Assembly (NCBI RefSeq): GCF_003438995.1
Contig: NZ_QSUN01000004.1
Location: 264,103-328,102, forward strand
Direction of reading: 5' to 3'
DNA from: Bacteroides sp. OM05-12
Lineage (GTDB): Bacteria > Bacteroidota > Bacteroidia > Bacteroidales > Bacteroidaceae
Length of the DNA: 64,000 nt
In this document: positions 12,713 through 22,720 of the stretch, in pieces
How positions within the stretch are numbered: the first letter of the stretch is position 1
How the letters are laid out: the number at the start of each line of letters is the position of its first letter
The notes under the pieces: model-generated
What the model saw: the letters and a program-made list of their open reading frames with translations, nothing else
Database searches by the model: none
What the model was told of the DNA's origin: nothing
Position numbers and translations under genes: made by a program

Positions 12713-14608
12713 CTAATCACAATCGTAAGTGTAGTCTGCAGTACCATCAGCATTTGAAGGCCATCCCGGATTTTGATATAAAACAGATTTTCCAGTATTG
12801 GTATCAACAGTCAACAAGAATTCAGAAATCGGAATTGGTTCCAAATAATGTTGTTTAGGAAATGTATATCCATTATAGGCAGCATTAGTTGCACTCTTCT
12901 GAAGTGGTCTGATATAAGTAGAAATACCAGATTGAGAAACGACACCTTCCCCTATTTTATCTTTCTCATATAATTTATACATTTCCTCCCAAAGATTCAT
13001 ACCTTCCACCTGATAAGAAACCATATTATCTAATGCACGCCATCTTTTCAAATCATCTAAGCGCATTCCTTCACCCAAGAATTCGCATCTCCTTTCTCGA
13101 CGAATATTATATAATGTTCGGTCTATATCAGAGCCTCTCCATTTTGTAGCAAGATCGTTTTCCTGGGATAAATCTGTAGCTTGAATTGTTTTATTATAAT
13201 CCGGATCAACACCTGCACGGATACGCAATTCTCTCCAATACGCATCACAATTTCCCCCCAATACTCCATAACGTTCAAAATATGCTTCCAAATATACAAG
13301 ATAAGCTTCAGCAGCACGGAATATCGGAGTTGCAGAAGTACCAGCATATTGAACATCTTGTCCCGGCTCAGAACTAACAAACTTCGATATCTCATATCCT
13401 GTAGTAGAAGCTTCATTACCAGTCAAAGTAATCTGTGGCCTAAAATAATACAAAGTATCATTCCCATTCATTATAAGCCCACCTCCCTTTATAGAAGATA
13501 CTAAGCGATTATCACGGTTTTGTATTTCATAAATTATCATTTTATCTCCTTTATAGTCTGTACCTTGAGCATAAATAGGTAAACCATCTTTCATTAAAAA
13601 GCTATTGACTAATGCTCTTGTAAAACCAGTTCCTCCTCCCGTACGTCCCAAATAGTTGGAACAACTATGAGATATAACTCCTGATGCATAATAGCGGGCT
13701 AGTATCACTTCATCTGTATTACTAAATACAGTTAAGCTATTAAACATTGAACTATAATCTTTATTTAGCTTACGTGCAGAAGCAACTTTATCTGCCGCAG
13801 TTATTGCTTCATCTAAAAAGAAATTTACTTCTGCTTCAGCACTTCCAGCCTCAAACTTAAAATCCGGATATGCTTCACTGCCAACCCATTTTGCATTTCC
13901 CGGAACAAAACATGTTCCCGCATGATATTTCTCCCAAGTAGCCTCGTACAAAGCAACACGTGCTTTCATCACATAGGCTGCATCCTTTGATAAACGACCT
14001 GATTCTGGCGCATTTTGTAGCATTAACTCCGCAGCACGATCAAGATCCTTTAAAATAAAACGGACAACTTCATTACGAGGTGCTCTCTTCGAGGAAGCTA
14101 TTAATTTATTAAGATCATCGGTTTGCATCTCTGTTAAAATAGGCACATCTCCATAATTTCTAAGTAAACGGAAATAATCATAAGCTCTAAAAAAATATCC
14201 TTCGCCTAAATAATGATTAATATACTCTTCGGTACCCGATATAGCATTTTCCTTTATTTGACTCTCTGTTTTATTAATAAAGAAATTGATACCTCTTAAA
14301 TTTTCAAACTTCCATTGACAATCATCAGCTCCCTGTTTTATAGTTTTCTTTTCTCCCTGATAAAATAAATTACTAGCTCCTGTACCAATCTGATTATCAC
14401 TGGTATTATCTTCCACATAAACTCCTCCCCATAAAGGTTTCATTTTAGGAAGAATATCATAAAAATCATTTATTGCTATCTTTAAATCTTCTGGACTTTT
14501 GAAATAAGAATTTTCATCTCCAAAATCCAAAGGCTCACGATCAAGGAAATCACATGATGTCATGTTTATTCCTAGAAATATTAATCCTAATATCAAATAT
14601 TTATTCAT
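12713..14608 (-). CDS. SusD-like glycan-binding outer-membrane lipoprotein
   Basis: The surface lipoprotein that captures glycan and caps the partner SusC channel. ATG at 14608 is preferred because it directly starts a lipoprotein signal with C19 (MTSC); an in-frame TTG at 14656 would overlap susC and lacks a signal. About 631 residues with TPR-like helices (RAYDYFRLLRNYGDVP, about 125-140; IRRERRCEFLGEGMRLDDLKR, about 500-520), both hallmarks of the SusD/RagB family. It starts 17 bases after the SusC stop, in the same transcript. Its binding specificity cannot be read directly. Confidence 0.95.
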   Translation of the reverse strand: MNKYLILGLIFLGINMTSCDFLDREPLDFGDENSYFKSPEDLKIAINDFYDILPKMKPLWGGVYVEDNTSDNQIGTGASNLFYQGEKKTIKQGADDCQWKFENLRGINFFINKTESQIKENAISGTEEYINHYLGEGYFFRAYDYFRLLRNYGDVPILTEMQTDDLNKLIASSKRAPRNEVVRFILKDLDRAAELMLQNAPESGRLSKDAAYVMKARVALYEATWEKYHAGTCFVPGNAKWVGSEAYPDFKFEAGSAEAEVNFFLDEAITAADKVASARKLNKDYSSMFNSLTVFSNTDEVILARYYASGVISHSCSNYLGRTGGGTGFTRALVNSFLMKDGLPIYAQGTDYKGDKMIIYEIQNRDNRLVSSIKGGGLIMNGNDTLYYFRPQITLTGNEASTTGYEISKFVSSEPGQDVQYAGTSATPIFRAAEAYLVYLEAYFERYGVLGGNCDAYWRELRIRAGVDPDYNKTIQATDLSQENDLATKWRGSDIDRTLYNIRRERRCEFLGEGMRLDDLKRWRALDNMVSYQVEGMNLWEEMYKLYEKDKIGEGVVSQSGISTYIRPLQKSATNAAYNGYTFPKQHYLEPIPISEFLLTVDTNTGKSVLYQNPGWPSNADGTADYTYDCD

Positions 14609-14625
14609 AATTATAGTATTTATCA

Positions 14626-17600
14626 TTAAAAGGTTAATTCTAAACCAACAGACCAAACCCTATACATCGGATAAGTTTTACCTGCTCCATAAGCGTCATC
14701 AGCACTACCTACAGCTTCTGGATCATAAATCTTTAAATTTGTTATTGTAAACAGGTTTTCTCCGGACAAATAAACTCTCGCTTTCTTCACATATCTTGAG
14801 ATCTTTGTTTTTTCTGGAAGGCTAAATCCTATCTGAATATTCTTCAAGCGTAAATATGAACCATTCTGAACAAAGCGATCGCATACCTGAATATTATTCT
14901 GGTCTGTTCTTAAACGCCCATAATACGAATCCATGTTTGCACCTAACTCAGAACCAACATAACGAAAATAATCTAAATGATCCGTATAAAGCGACCGTTG
15001 CCACTCACTTGCAAATCCGAAAAATGTAGCACTATTTTTGAAGAACACATCGCGTTTTCCTATACCTTGAAAGAAAGCTCTAAAATCTATAAATTTATAC
15101 TTGGCTTCCAAAGAAAAACTATATGCAAAACGAGGTGTACTATTACCGATTACTTTTAAGTCACCATGATCAGAAAGTGTTCCACTTCCGCTATCAACAG
15201 AACCATCATTATCTAAATCGCGGTACATTAAATCACCTCCACCCCATTTATCTCCAATAGCAGATTGATTATGTTTTGCTAAATATTCAGCCATTTCCCT
15301 ATCATTTTGAGCAATTCCAACGACTTCATATCCCCACATTTCTCCGTATTTCTTTCCTTTATACCATTTATCAATATTCCCATCAGGAGAATCATATTTA
15401 GTGATTACAGTCTGGTAATCACTAACACTCGCAGATATTCCATAACTAAAATCTTTATTTACCCTATCTCTCCATGCTACTTCAAGTTCCCAACCTCGTG
15501 TCCTAAGCTCAGCATTATTAGTTTTAGGAGCATCACCACCAAAAACCGCAGGGAGAGCCTTTGCCGGACCAATCATATCCTTTGTAGTTCTTTGATACCA
15601 ATCGAAAGAACCCGATAAACGATTATTGAAAAATCCCCAATCAATACCTACACCTGCATTTTCAATCTTCTCCCATGTCAAACTAGTCGAATAAGGGTCA
15701 AATACAGATAATACATTAGCTCGTTCTCCCCCTAGTATCAAACTGCCAGGAACCGCTTCCATTTTTTGATAAAACTGATAAAAAGATTTTGTATTTTGGT
15801 TTCCTAACTTACCATAAGAGCCCCTAATCTTCAAATATTCTAATCCGACATCATGTAACGGCCTCCAAAAAGATTCTTGAGCAATATTCCAACCCAATGA
15901 AAAAGAAGGGAAGAAAGCCCAACGTTGCGTTGAGGGAAAACGAGAAGCACCATCATAACGTAAATTTACTTCTGCCATATAACGATCGGCATATACATAA
16001 TTTATTCGTCCAAAAAAGCCCATAGAGGCCCATTCACCCAATTTATCGGAAATCAAATTCTTTGTTGAAGTAGATGATAAGAAGGGTTTCTCATCCAATA
16101 ACACATTATTTGTCGCAACACGAGTTGTCTCTTTATAATAATATTCAGACTGCCCTCCTATCAAAAATTTTAAATAATGCTTTCCAAATTTCTTTTCATA
16201 ATCCGTATAAATATTGGTATTAAAATAATTCACATAACCATTTGATTTTTCCAAGAAATTAGTTCCTGCTGCTGGTTGAATAACAAATGTTCCATCTCCA
16301 GTATTACTATATTCAGCTTTATCTGCAACTCCCTCTAATACAAGGAAATCTTGTGTTCCTCCATCAGGAAGAGTATATTGCAATTTCTTAAACTGTCGAG
16401 AAGTACGAGGACTTTCCAAACGACTATTCATATCCGCATAAATTTTCCAACCTTTAATAGGTTCGTAAGTCAACGTTGCCTGGTTATATAATTGTTGATT
16501 CTTGGAATTATTACGTCCCCCATTTTGAATAGCCGGGATCAATGATTCTTTATTATATTCACCATTAGGCATCATGACAGGCATTAAAGGAGAACGACGT
16601 CCCAAATTATGGAAAAACAAGTCATTTAACGCAGTTGGCTTATCATTATCTGTCACAACTAAACGCGTATTCCAAATTAAATTGACTTTCTTATTAAACC
16701 GCACTCCTACCTTACCATTAATGGCTAAACGAGAATAAGATTCATCTGCATACCTGAATAATCCACTTTGATCCAAATAATTTGCTGAAAAATAATAATT
16801 GACTTTATCACCTCCGCCGCTTACACTCAAGTTATGCTCTTGAGAAGTCGTAAAGTTTTTCAAGAAAGCGTCATACCAATTAGTATTCCCATAGCTTCTC
16901 TGTCCCCATGCCCAATCATTCTGTCCTTCTGCTTTTTCGATTCCATATTCAAGTTCTCCACGTTGATATTGTAAAATTTTATTCAACTGAGATTGACCAA
17001 AAGGAGCATTTCCTCCACTATTAGTATACGCATCATTAACCATGAGAGCATACGTATAAGAGTCAACAGGATTAGGTACAGCCACAGGCTGTGATATACG
17101 AACATTTCCTGTATAATTAACTCTCAATCCTTTCTCGCCAGTTTTTGTAGTAATTAAAATAACTCCAAAAGGTGCACGAGAACCATAAATAGAAGCAGCA
17201 GCAGCATCTTTCAATACAGAAATATTCTCAATATCATTAGGATTTATCGTATTTAAATCACCTTCCATACCATCAATCAATATTAATGGAGATGATATAG
17301 AGCCATCACCAATAGAGCCTATACCACGAATGTTTATATTCATTTCTTGTCCTAAACCACCACCAGCATCATTTGTAATATTCAAACCAGCAACGGCACC
17401 TTGTAAACCTTGAACAGCACTAGCTACAGGCCTGGCTTCCAAAACTTTATTATCCACAGTTCTCACAGAACCTGTAGCATTGATTTTCTTTTGAGTGCCA
17501 AAACCAACGATCACAACTTCATCGATCATTTTAGCATCATCTTTCATCGTTACCTTTATTGTTTTTTGATTACCAACAACAATTTCTTTTGTTTGATATC

Positions 17601-17832
17601 CAATAAAAGAGATAACCAATACGCTCTTTGTGCCAGGAACTGAAATAGAGAAATTACCATCAAAATCAGTAATTGTTCCCGTTGTCGTTCCTTTCACCGC
17701 TACGCTTGCTCCAGGAAGCCCTTCATTCATCTCATCAAGAACCGTACCGGTAATCTTTATCTCTTGAGCATACATTAATGGTGCAAACAAAGAGAATAAA
17801 CATCCTATAATTATTATAATTTTCGTCTTCAT
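14626..17832 (-). CDS. SusC-like TonB-dependent outer-membrane transporter
   Basis: A 1068-residue TonB-dependent transporter importing oligosaccharides released at the surface. Signal peptide 1-23; carboxypeptidase-D-like domain about 25-95 (ITGTVLDEMNEGLPGASV); TonB-box region near 104-116 (DEVVIVGFGTQKK); plug about 118-230 with the NIRGIGS and LKDAAAASIYGSRAP motifs of SusC/RagA; then a barrel ending in the terminal aromatic (LELTF). Gene order SusC-SusD with 17 bases between them is canonical. It follows a small lipoprotein and a GH18 protein, and is probably transcribed from the promoter upstream of position 22,136. Confidence 0.96.
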   Translation of the reverse strand: MKTKIIIIIGCLFSLFAPLMYAQEIKITGTVLDEMNEGLPGASVAVKGTTTGTITDFDGNFSISVPGTKSVLVISFIGYQTKEIVVGNQKTIKVTMKDDAKMIDEVVIVGFGTQKKINATGSVRTVDNKVLEARPVASAVQGLQGAVAGLNITNDAGGGLGQEMNINIRGIGSIGDGSISSPLILIDGMEGDLNTINPNDIENISVLKDAAAASIYGSRAPFGVILITTKTGEKGLRVNYTGNVRISQPVAVPNPVDSYTYALMVNDAYTNSGGNAPFGQSQLNKILQYQRGELEYGIEKAEGQNDWAWGQRSYGNTNWYDAFLKNFTTSQEHNLSVSGGGDKVNYYFSANYLDQSGLFRYADESYSRLAINGKVGVRFNKKVNLIWNTRLVVTDNDKPTALNDLFFHNLGRRSPLMPVMMPNGEYNKESLIPAIQNGGRNNSKNQQLYNQATLTYEPIKGWKIYADMNSRLESPRTSRQFKKLQYTLPDGGTQDFLVLEGVADKAEYSNTGDGTFVIQPAAGTNFLEKSNGYVNYFNTNIYTDYEKKFGKHYLKFLIGGQSEYYYKETTRVATNNVLLDEKPFLSSTSTKNLISDKLGEWASMGFFGRINYVYADRYMAEVNLRYDGASRFPSTQRWAFFPSFSLGWNIAQESFWRPLHDVGLEYLKIRGSYGKLGNQNTKSFYQFYQKMEAVPGSLILGGERANVLSVFDPYSTSLTWEKIENAGVGIDWGFFNNRLSGSFDWYQRTTKDMIGPAKALPAVFGGDAPKTNNAELRTRGWELEVAWRDRVNKDFSYGISASVSDYQTVITKYDSPDGNIDKWYKGKKYGEMWGYEVVGIAQNDREMAEYLAKHNQSAIGDKWGGGDLMYRDLDNDGSVDSGSGTLSDHGDLKVIGNSTPRFAYSFSLEAKYKFIDFRAFFQGIGKRDVFFKNSATFFGFASEWQRSLYTDHLDYFRYVGSELGANMDSYYGRLRTDQNNIQVCDRFVQNGSYLRLKNIQIGFSLPEKTKISRYVKKARVYLSGENLFTITNLKIYDPEAVGSADDAYGAGKTYPMYRVWSVGLELTF

Positions 17833-17858
17833 ATTATCAAGATTTATTCACAAAAACA

Positions 17859-18443
17859 TTAATCTTTTTCGCCTTTCTGCCCAAATACAAGTTTATACAT
17901 TATAGTACTATCAGAGGTTAGAATATACTGTTCCGCATCTACCGTACGCTCATAATTCTTGTTTTTTGTTACGGCAATAATCACTTCTCCATCACCACCT
18001 CCTGCCAAATTCTGAGTAAAGAACCATTGTACTTTTCCTCCACTACTTGGCATAGGAGCTTTCCATTTTGCATTACTTCTCAATGCAACTGTTATAGTAT
18101 CAAGTTCAGGTTCTAATACTATTTTCTTTAATTCAATAAATTTAGCCGTAATGCTACCATTATAATAAACTGAATCAGTCGTGACCTGATACTTTCCACC
18201 TTCAAGTACATAATTTCCCGATTCGTCTTTCAATGTATCTTTTTTTTCATAAAAATATTGATAAGTTGAATCAATACTTCTAAGAACTTCCATATCAAAG
18301 ACTTTACCCGATTTAGAAGTTATTCCGCGGACTTCAAGTTCAGACTTTAAACTAAAATCTCCCGGATTTTTTGCTTCCTTCTCACAAGAAGACAAATAAA
18401 GTAGTCCTCCTATTAAAAAAATAAAATATAATAACTTTTTCAT
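17859..18443 (-). CDS. Small PUL lipoprotein, possible surface glycan-binding (SusE-position) protein
   Basis: A 194-residue lipoprotein (lipobox LSSC20). The mature part is predicted to be beta-rich. The C-terminal half (about 115-192) with repeated Trp (W127, W139) and a terminal YKLVFGQKG resembles BACON or Ig-like modules seen in SusE/SGBP proteins; this is tentative. It lies between a GH18 protein and SusC with 12- and 26-base gaps, the usual place of a surface glycan-binding protein or of a small accessory module of the endo-enzyme. No catalytic motif is visible. Confidence 0.8.
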   Translation of the reverse strand: MKKLLYFIFLIGGLLYLSSCEKEAKNPGDFSLKSELEVRGITSKSGKVFDMEVLRSIDSTYQYFYEKKDTLKDESGNYVLEGGKYQVTTDSVYYNGSITAKFIELKKIVLEPELDTITVALRSNAKWKAPMPSSGGKVQWFFTQNLAGGGDGEVIIAVTKNKNYERTVDAEQYILTSDSTIMYKLVFGQKGEKD

Positions 18444-18455
18444 TGACTCTATTTT

Positions 18456-20978
18456 TTATTTCTTAATAAACATTCCACTCAACATTTTACCAGATGTAGT
18501 CAACAAAGACACACTATACATGCCATTAGGAATCTCTTTTATTCTTAATTTCTTATCAGTACCCTCTTTATTGATAACACATAATCCCGACATATTAAAA
18601 ACTTGTACTCGAAAAGGTGTAATATCCGATTGCAGAGCAAAAGACACAAGATCTGTTGCCGGATTAGGATAAACAGTCATTCTATTAGTTTTTTCGTTTT
18701 TCAATGGAATTACAGCTGAAGGATTTAGATCCACTTTTGTTACTAAAGTATCAACATTACTATTTAATCCGAAACTGGAAGCTTTAACTAAACTATATTT
18801 ATGATTAGTCTTCACATCATTACCCATATCCCAATAAAATATTCCTGCTAATTTATTTTCACAAACAAATTTACTACGTTCATAGCTTTGATTAAACCCT
18901 GTTATATAACGATCATAAGAGCCATCATTCACAATATCCATATCAGGAGTATAACTACCATCCAATAAGCCATTTCTTACCCCTATTGGTGCAGAAGCCG
19001 CAACAACAGAGCCATTTTTATAACCTTTCGATGTTGTTGTTGCATATGAAAGTGATATTTTATTTAAAGGATATCCTTGTTGCACAAAACTATTATATGC
19101 ATTCTTAAAAGTATTCCAAGTGAAATTCTCACCTTGTGGACCATATATTTGGAAAGTAAAATAGTCAACCCTATCCATATATTTAGGACGTAAATTATAA
19201 GAAACTCGATGAGGAGAAACTGTTAATATTTTATCTTTTCCTAAAACCTTATCTATTTCCAATAATAATTCACCATAGTTATCCCAGCATGACTGAGAAT
19301 AACACCATTCGAAATCCAAATCTACCCCATCAAATTCTTGAGCTATTTCCGATAAGTTTTGAGCAAAAATCTTACGTTTATTCGCATCTGCAAAAGTGCC
19401 TTCCCAACCATCGTGACCTTTAACACTCATTCTAACTTTATATCCTCGATAACCATCATAAGCACCTCTCATAATACCAATAAAATGTTTATAAGAGTAT
19501 GAGTCATACCCCAAATCATCAGGGTTATCATAATTCCAATAAGAATTTGCATTCTGCAACGTTGCTGCCGTTACTGTCGTATCAAACCCGGGCATTGGCA
19601 ATCCGGACATATCAGAGGTTACTTCACTATTTCCACGAGTAATATGCCATATTACGGTATCATCAAGTTTAGCTTTCAGATTTTCTCCTACAATAGCTGA
19701 AAAATTACTTATACCTTGGGGAATCCAGCTTCCTTTTTCCGTTCCACAAAGCCCTTTACCTCCAAAATATGATTTACCATTATAATAGAAAACAAATGTT
19801 TCTTCAATTGTTAAATCTGTTGCATAAGTAGCGACTCCAAGATGTACCCATTGACCTACATTCAATCTCTTTTGATTTATATACTCATGTCCGTTAACCC
19901 GTACTATCACCTGTTTGCTATCCGCATTACCTAAACGAATTGAGAAACCTTGTGTACCTTCCGTATTTTCTTTTTTGAATATATATGCGCCTTCCGTCCA
20001 CTCTTCAAGATAAATCCATGTTTCAAATGTATACTTATCCGAAGGAGTAAAAGCATTCTTTCCAACATTCATTCCTACACCATTTCCATTCAAAGACAAT
20101 ACACCACTTCTTCCTTTATATTCAGACAAATATGAACCATTTTCTATATTCCCATGATTATAAGGATACGGTAACTTTAATGTACCATCACTATAAGACT
20201 CTATACCCAATATCAACAAATCATTACTTAACAAATATTTTTCTTTATCAATAGCACGATCAAAAAAACGAGAGAAATCTGTATAAGCAGTATTAATATA
20301 ATATTTAAAGTCCTCATTATCAGTTACGATATCACGTTCCGCACCTGTATCCGAGAATATTCCATGATGTTTAAACTTATAATCCACAACATTTTCGCAT
20401 AAATTTTGGTCAAATTTATAATAAGCAACTAAGCTTTCCCATTGAGGTACCCATTTATTCAGAGTATTACAACGAAAATAGCCATAATCCATAGCTAATA
20501 AGTCATTCCAAATACGGAATTCATCAATTCTACCAATAAATCCCCCACCACCGATAATAAAATTATCCTCTGAAGCCGGAATCTCTGATATTGTACCTTC
20601 ATACACTACATCGCCATTCACAAGAATTTTACCGAAACCTTTATCACAGAAGAAAGAGACTTGGCACCATTTATTAGCAGCCAATTCTTGAGATGTAGCT
20701 TTAATAGTTTTATCTCCAACAACAAATTCAAGAGTATTTGCATCTCCCAAATAAGATTTAAAATTGGTGCCTCTACTATAGATAACAGCACCTTTGTTCC
20801 ATGTTGAAGGATTTATCCAAAATTGGACTGTATAAGAAGAAAGGTTATTTAATTCAGGCATTGTCCTAAAATTCACACTTCCTTCAGCGGTCAGTTTCAA
20901 CGAATAATTATCTACTTGAGCACATAAACTCCCTAAACCAGCAAACAACAATGCCAGCGAACACATAATATTTTTCAT
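18456..20978 (-). CDS. GH18 endo-beta-N-acetylglucosaminidase-like protein with LamG-like domains and C-terminal sorting-type domain
   Basis: An 840-residue secreted protein predicted to cut within GlcNAc-containing glycan chains. Signal peptide 1-20. Two concanavalin/LamG-like domains (about 25-170 and 290-450) probably bind glycan. The GH18 barrel (about 490-740) has a complete DxxDxDxE motif, D550-G-V-D-L-D-F-E557, with E557 as predicted acid. The last 70 residues (VYPNPATDLV, then NGMYSVSLLTTSGKML) look like a type-IX-type sorting domain, although no such system is expected in Bacteroides; here it may be just a terminal beta-sandwich. GH18 enzymes in Bacteroides PULs commonly act on N-glycans, but mucin-type or keratan chains are possible here. 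Confidence 0.88.
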   Translation of the reverse strand: MKNIMCSLALLFAGLGSLCAQVDNYSLKLTAEGSVNFRTMPELNNLSSYTVQFWINPSTWNKGAVIYSRGTNFKSYLGDANTLEFVVGDKTIKATSQELAANKWCQVSFFCDKGFGKILVNGDVVYEGTISEIPASEDNFIIGGGGFIGRIDEFRIWNDLLAMDYGYFRCNTLNKWVPQWESLVAYYKFDQNLCENVVDYKFKHHGIFSDTGAERDIVTDNEDFKYYINTAYTDFSRFFDRAIDKEKYLLSNDLLILGIESYSDGTLKLPYPYNHGNIENGSYLSEYKGRSGVLSLNGNGVGMNVGKNAFTPSDKYTFETWIYLEEWTEGAYIFKKENTEGTQGFSIRLGNADSKQVIVRVNGHEYINQKRLNVGQWVHLGVATYATDLTIEETFVFYYNGKSYFGGKGLCGTEKGSWIPQGISNFSAIVGENLKAKLDDTVIWHITRGNSEVTSDMSGLPMPGFDTTVTAATLQNANSYWNYDNPDDLGYDSYSYKHFIGIMRGAYDGYRGYKVRMSVKGHDGWEGTFADANKRKIFAQNLSEIAQEFDGVDLDFEWCYSQSCWDNYGELLLEIDKVLGKDKILTVSPHRVSYNLRPKYMDRVDYFTFQIYGPQGENFTWNTFKNAYNSFVQQGYPLNKISLSYATTTSKGYKNGSVVAASAPIGVRNGLLDGSYTPDMDIVNDGSYDRYITGFNQSYERSKFVCENKLAGIFYWDMGNDVKTNHKYSLVKASSFGLNSNVDTLVTKVDLNPSAVIPLKNEKTNRMTVYPNPATDLVSFALQSDITPFRVQVFNMSGLCVINKEGTDKKLRIKEIPNGMYSVSLLTTSGKMLSGMFIKK

Positions 20979-21056
20979 AAGTTATCAGAGATTAACAAAA
21001 TTAACAGAAAGGTAAGCAGTGTTATAACTGCTTACCCAAAGATCTATTTAAATCAA

Positions 21057-22136
21057 TTATTTAACAGCAATCTTAACTGATTTTTGCCCAACTTTTGCTA
21101 CATAGAAGCCTTTATCCAAACGAATGGCATTATTAGCCCTTACGTTTGCTATTTTTGCTCCCGAAACAGTATAAATTACTGCATCTTCAAAAAAAGTAAC
21201 AGCATCTCCATCCAATGAGTAAAGAACTTTATCTAAAATCTGAGATACTATATTATCAGGAGCGTCCGGAGTATACGTCACATATTCTCTTCTTACAGGT
21301 TCACCGGTAATATCTGTAGTAAAACTAAGCTCTTTAATAAATAAAACACCTGTTTTCAATTCATCAACTTGCATTTCCATTTTCAGACGGGTAGGAACGC
21401 CTGTCTCTGCTGCAGCCCAAGTATCAAACTCATAAATCATCCATCTCGTAGGATCATACACCATATTTTCATCTCTATCCACAACTGGATCTCCATCTTC
21501 ATCTAACAAACAAAAATCAGATGAACGAAAATTTGTATGATTGCCATTTCCATCTGCATCTCCCTTAGGCACAACATCATTTGAGTAAGTAGATGCATAC
21601 ATTTTAAACAATGTATTATTATTTAACACATTCTGGGTATATGAAAATACTAAACGGACACGAATTTTAGCTTTCTCAATGGCATCGTCTCCCTCACCAA
21701 ACTTTGCAGCATAAGGAGTATTGGCCGGATCTGTATAGAAATTCAGATTAAACCAACGAATATCTGTAAAATCAGAATTCATTGCTATACCTTTATCATA
21801 TGTGCAATCGGCACCTTTCCAACAAAGAACTTTCCCTACTGTTCCGCCCAAATCAACAATATTAAGACCAGACTGCACTGTTTTTGCACCATCACTGTCA
21901 ATCCCTGTATAAATAGGAGGTGCACCTGCCAACATAACAAAACCATTATTAAAATTTTCAACTACTGCCGGTAAAGCATTTGCCGGATTTGCTCCTGCAT
22001 TTACATAATCAATCTGATATAAGCCAACTTCCTGATTCGAAAATTTATAACGCGAAGGAGTTATATCTGTCTGAGCAGAAACATTAGCAGCCATTATCAA
22101 AGCAGCTGCAGAAGCAAGTAAAAATCTCTTTTTCAT
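21057..22136 (-). CDS. Secreted PUL-associated protein of unknown function
   Basis: A 359-residue protein and the first gene of the PUL transcript. Clear signal peptide (1-21, ending VSA-Q). The body (about 25-290) is beta-rich and aromatic, with acidic Asp/Gly-rich segments (PKGDADGNGNH near 192; DEDGDPVVDRDEN near 213) that could bind calcium. The C-terminus (about 310-359, IYTVSGAKIANVR...GFYVAKVG) resembles the same sorting-type terminal domain seen in the neighbouring GH18 protein. I do not recognise the family. Its position first in the operon, 78 bases ahead of GH18, suggests a surface glycan-binding or presentation role. Confidence 0.8.
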   Translation of the reverse strand: MKKRFLLASAAALIMAANVSAQTDITPSRYKFSNQEVGLYQIDYVNAGANPANALPAVVENFNNGFVMLAGAPPIYTGIDSDGAKTVQSGLNIVDLGGTVGKVLCWKGADCTYDKGIAMNSDFTDIRWFNLNFYTDPANTPYAAKFGEGDDAIEKAKIRVRLVFSYTQNVLNNNTLFKMYASTYSNDVVPKGDADGNGNHTNFRSSDFCLLDEDGDPVVDRDENMVYDPTRWMIYEFDTWAAAETGVPTRLKMEMQVDELKTGVLFIKELSFTTDITGEPVRREYVTYTPDAPDNIVSQILDKVLYSLDGDAVTFFEDAVIYTVSGAKIANVRANNAIRLDKGFYVAKVGQKSVKIAVK

Positions 22137-22217
22137 AATAAATAAAATTTTAAGTTATTAAATAAGTTAAAGATTAAGCCCACAAAGGAAAAAAGCATTA
22201 ATCTGTTTTGATTGATG

Positions 22218-22225
22218 CAAATGTA
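22218..22225 (-). promoter_or_regulatory. Candidate PUL promoter (-7 element)
   Basis: Minus-strand TACATTTG matches TANNTTTG perfectly, 81 bases upstream of the first PUL gene. A TTTG (plus-strand CAAA, 22,237-22,240) lies only 11 bases upstream, too close for a standard -33, so activation probably relies on the divergently encoded hybrid regulator. Confidence 0.5.
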
Positions 22226-22499
22226 TTGAGAGTTCACAAAAGCCATGTTCAATAATAGCTAATTAAGGTTCGTTTTTAGCTATTTCTGATACAATAAAAT
22301 GCTTCATAGCAATTTACAGACGCCTTTTAGACAAAATTGGACTAATTTAAATTAGTCTCTCGGTGCCTTCACTGCAACAAGTTACCAATCAGCCATAAAG
22401 GAATCAAGAGTGATAAGGTGAAAGCAAAAAAAGTCATTTCCATTTATGCAAATACAGTATGAAGTTTCTAAAAACAACTTTAATGTTTAAAAGAAACCT

Positions 22500-22550
22500 A
22501 CGGTCGATTGGGAACAAACATACGGTCGATCGAGAACAAAGGACCGTACC
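22500..22550 (+). repeat. Two-unit tandem repeat, second copy of the GGACCGTAC intergenic family
   Basis: Two imperfect 22-base units starting ACGGTCGAT (22,500 and 22,522), each containing GAACAAA, are followed by GGACCGTACC. The 16-mer GAACAAAGGACCGTAC also occurs, inverted, at about 135-153. The rest of the 584-base gap (22,137-22,720) holds the divergent promoters and no gene I can support. Confidence 0.55.
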
Positions 22551-22692
22551 TTTATCTCCAATCTCCTATTGTTTATTGTTTGCTTTTATATCACAGCATA
22601 ATCCCATACTAAATATCATCAGAAACTTCTACTTTAATTAGAATACTTTCCCTTTTTTAAATCAATAAAACAGTAAAAATATAATTATTTGC

Positions 22693-22700
22693 TATATTTG
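22693..22700 (+). promoter_or_regulatory. Candidate promoter of the hybrid two-component regulator
   Basis: TATATTTG matches the -7 consensus TANNTTTG exactly, 20 bases before the ATG at 22,721, so the untranslated leader would be only about 12-15 bases. No clear -33 TTTG is present. Confidence 0.5.
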
Positions 22701-22720
22701 TATCATAAATCAAGAATACT

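Noticed and set aside
22500..22550. Possible CRISPR array
   Set aside because: Only two imperfect, directly adjoining 22-base units without spacers and no cas genes; it is an intergenic repeat.
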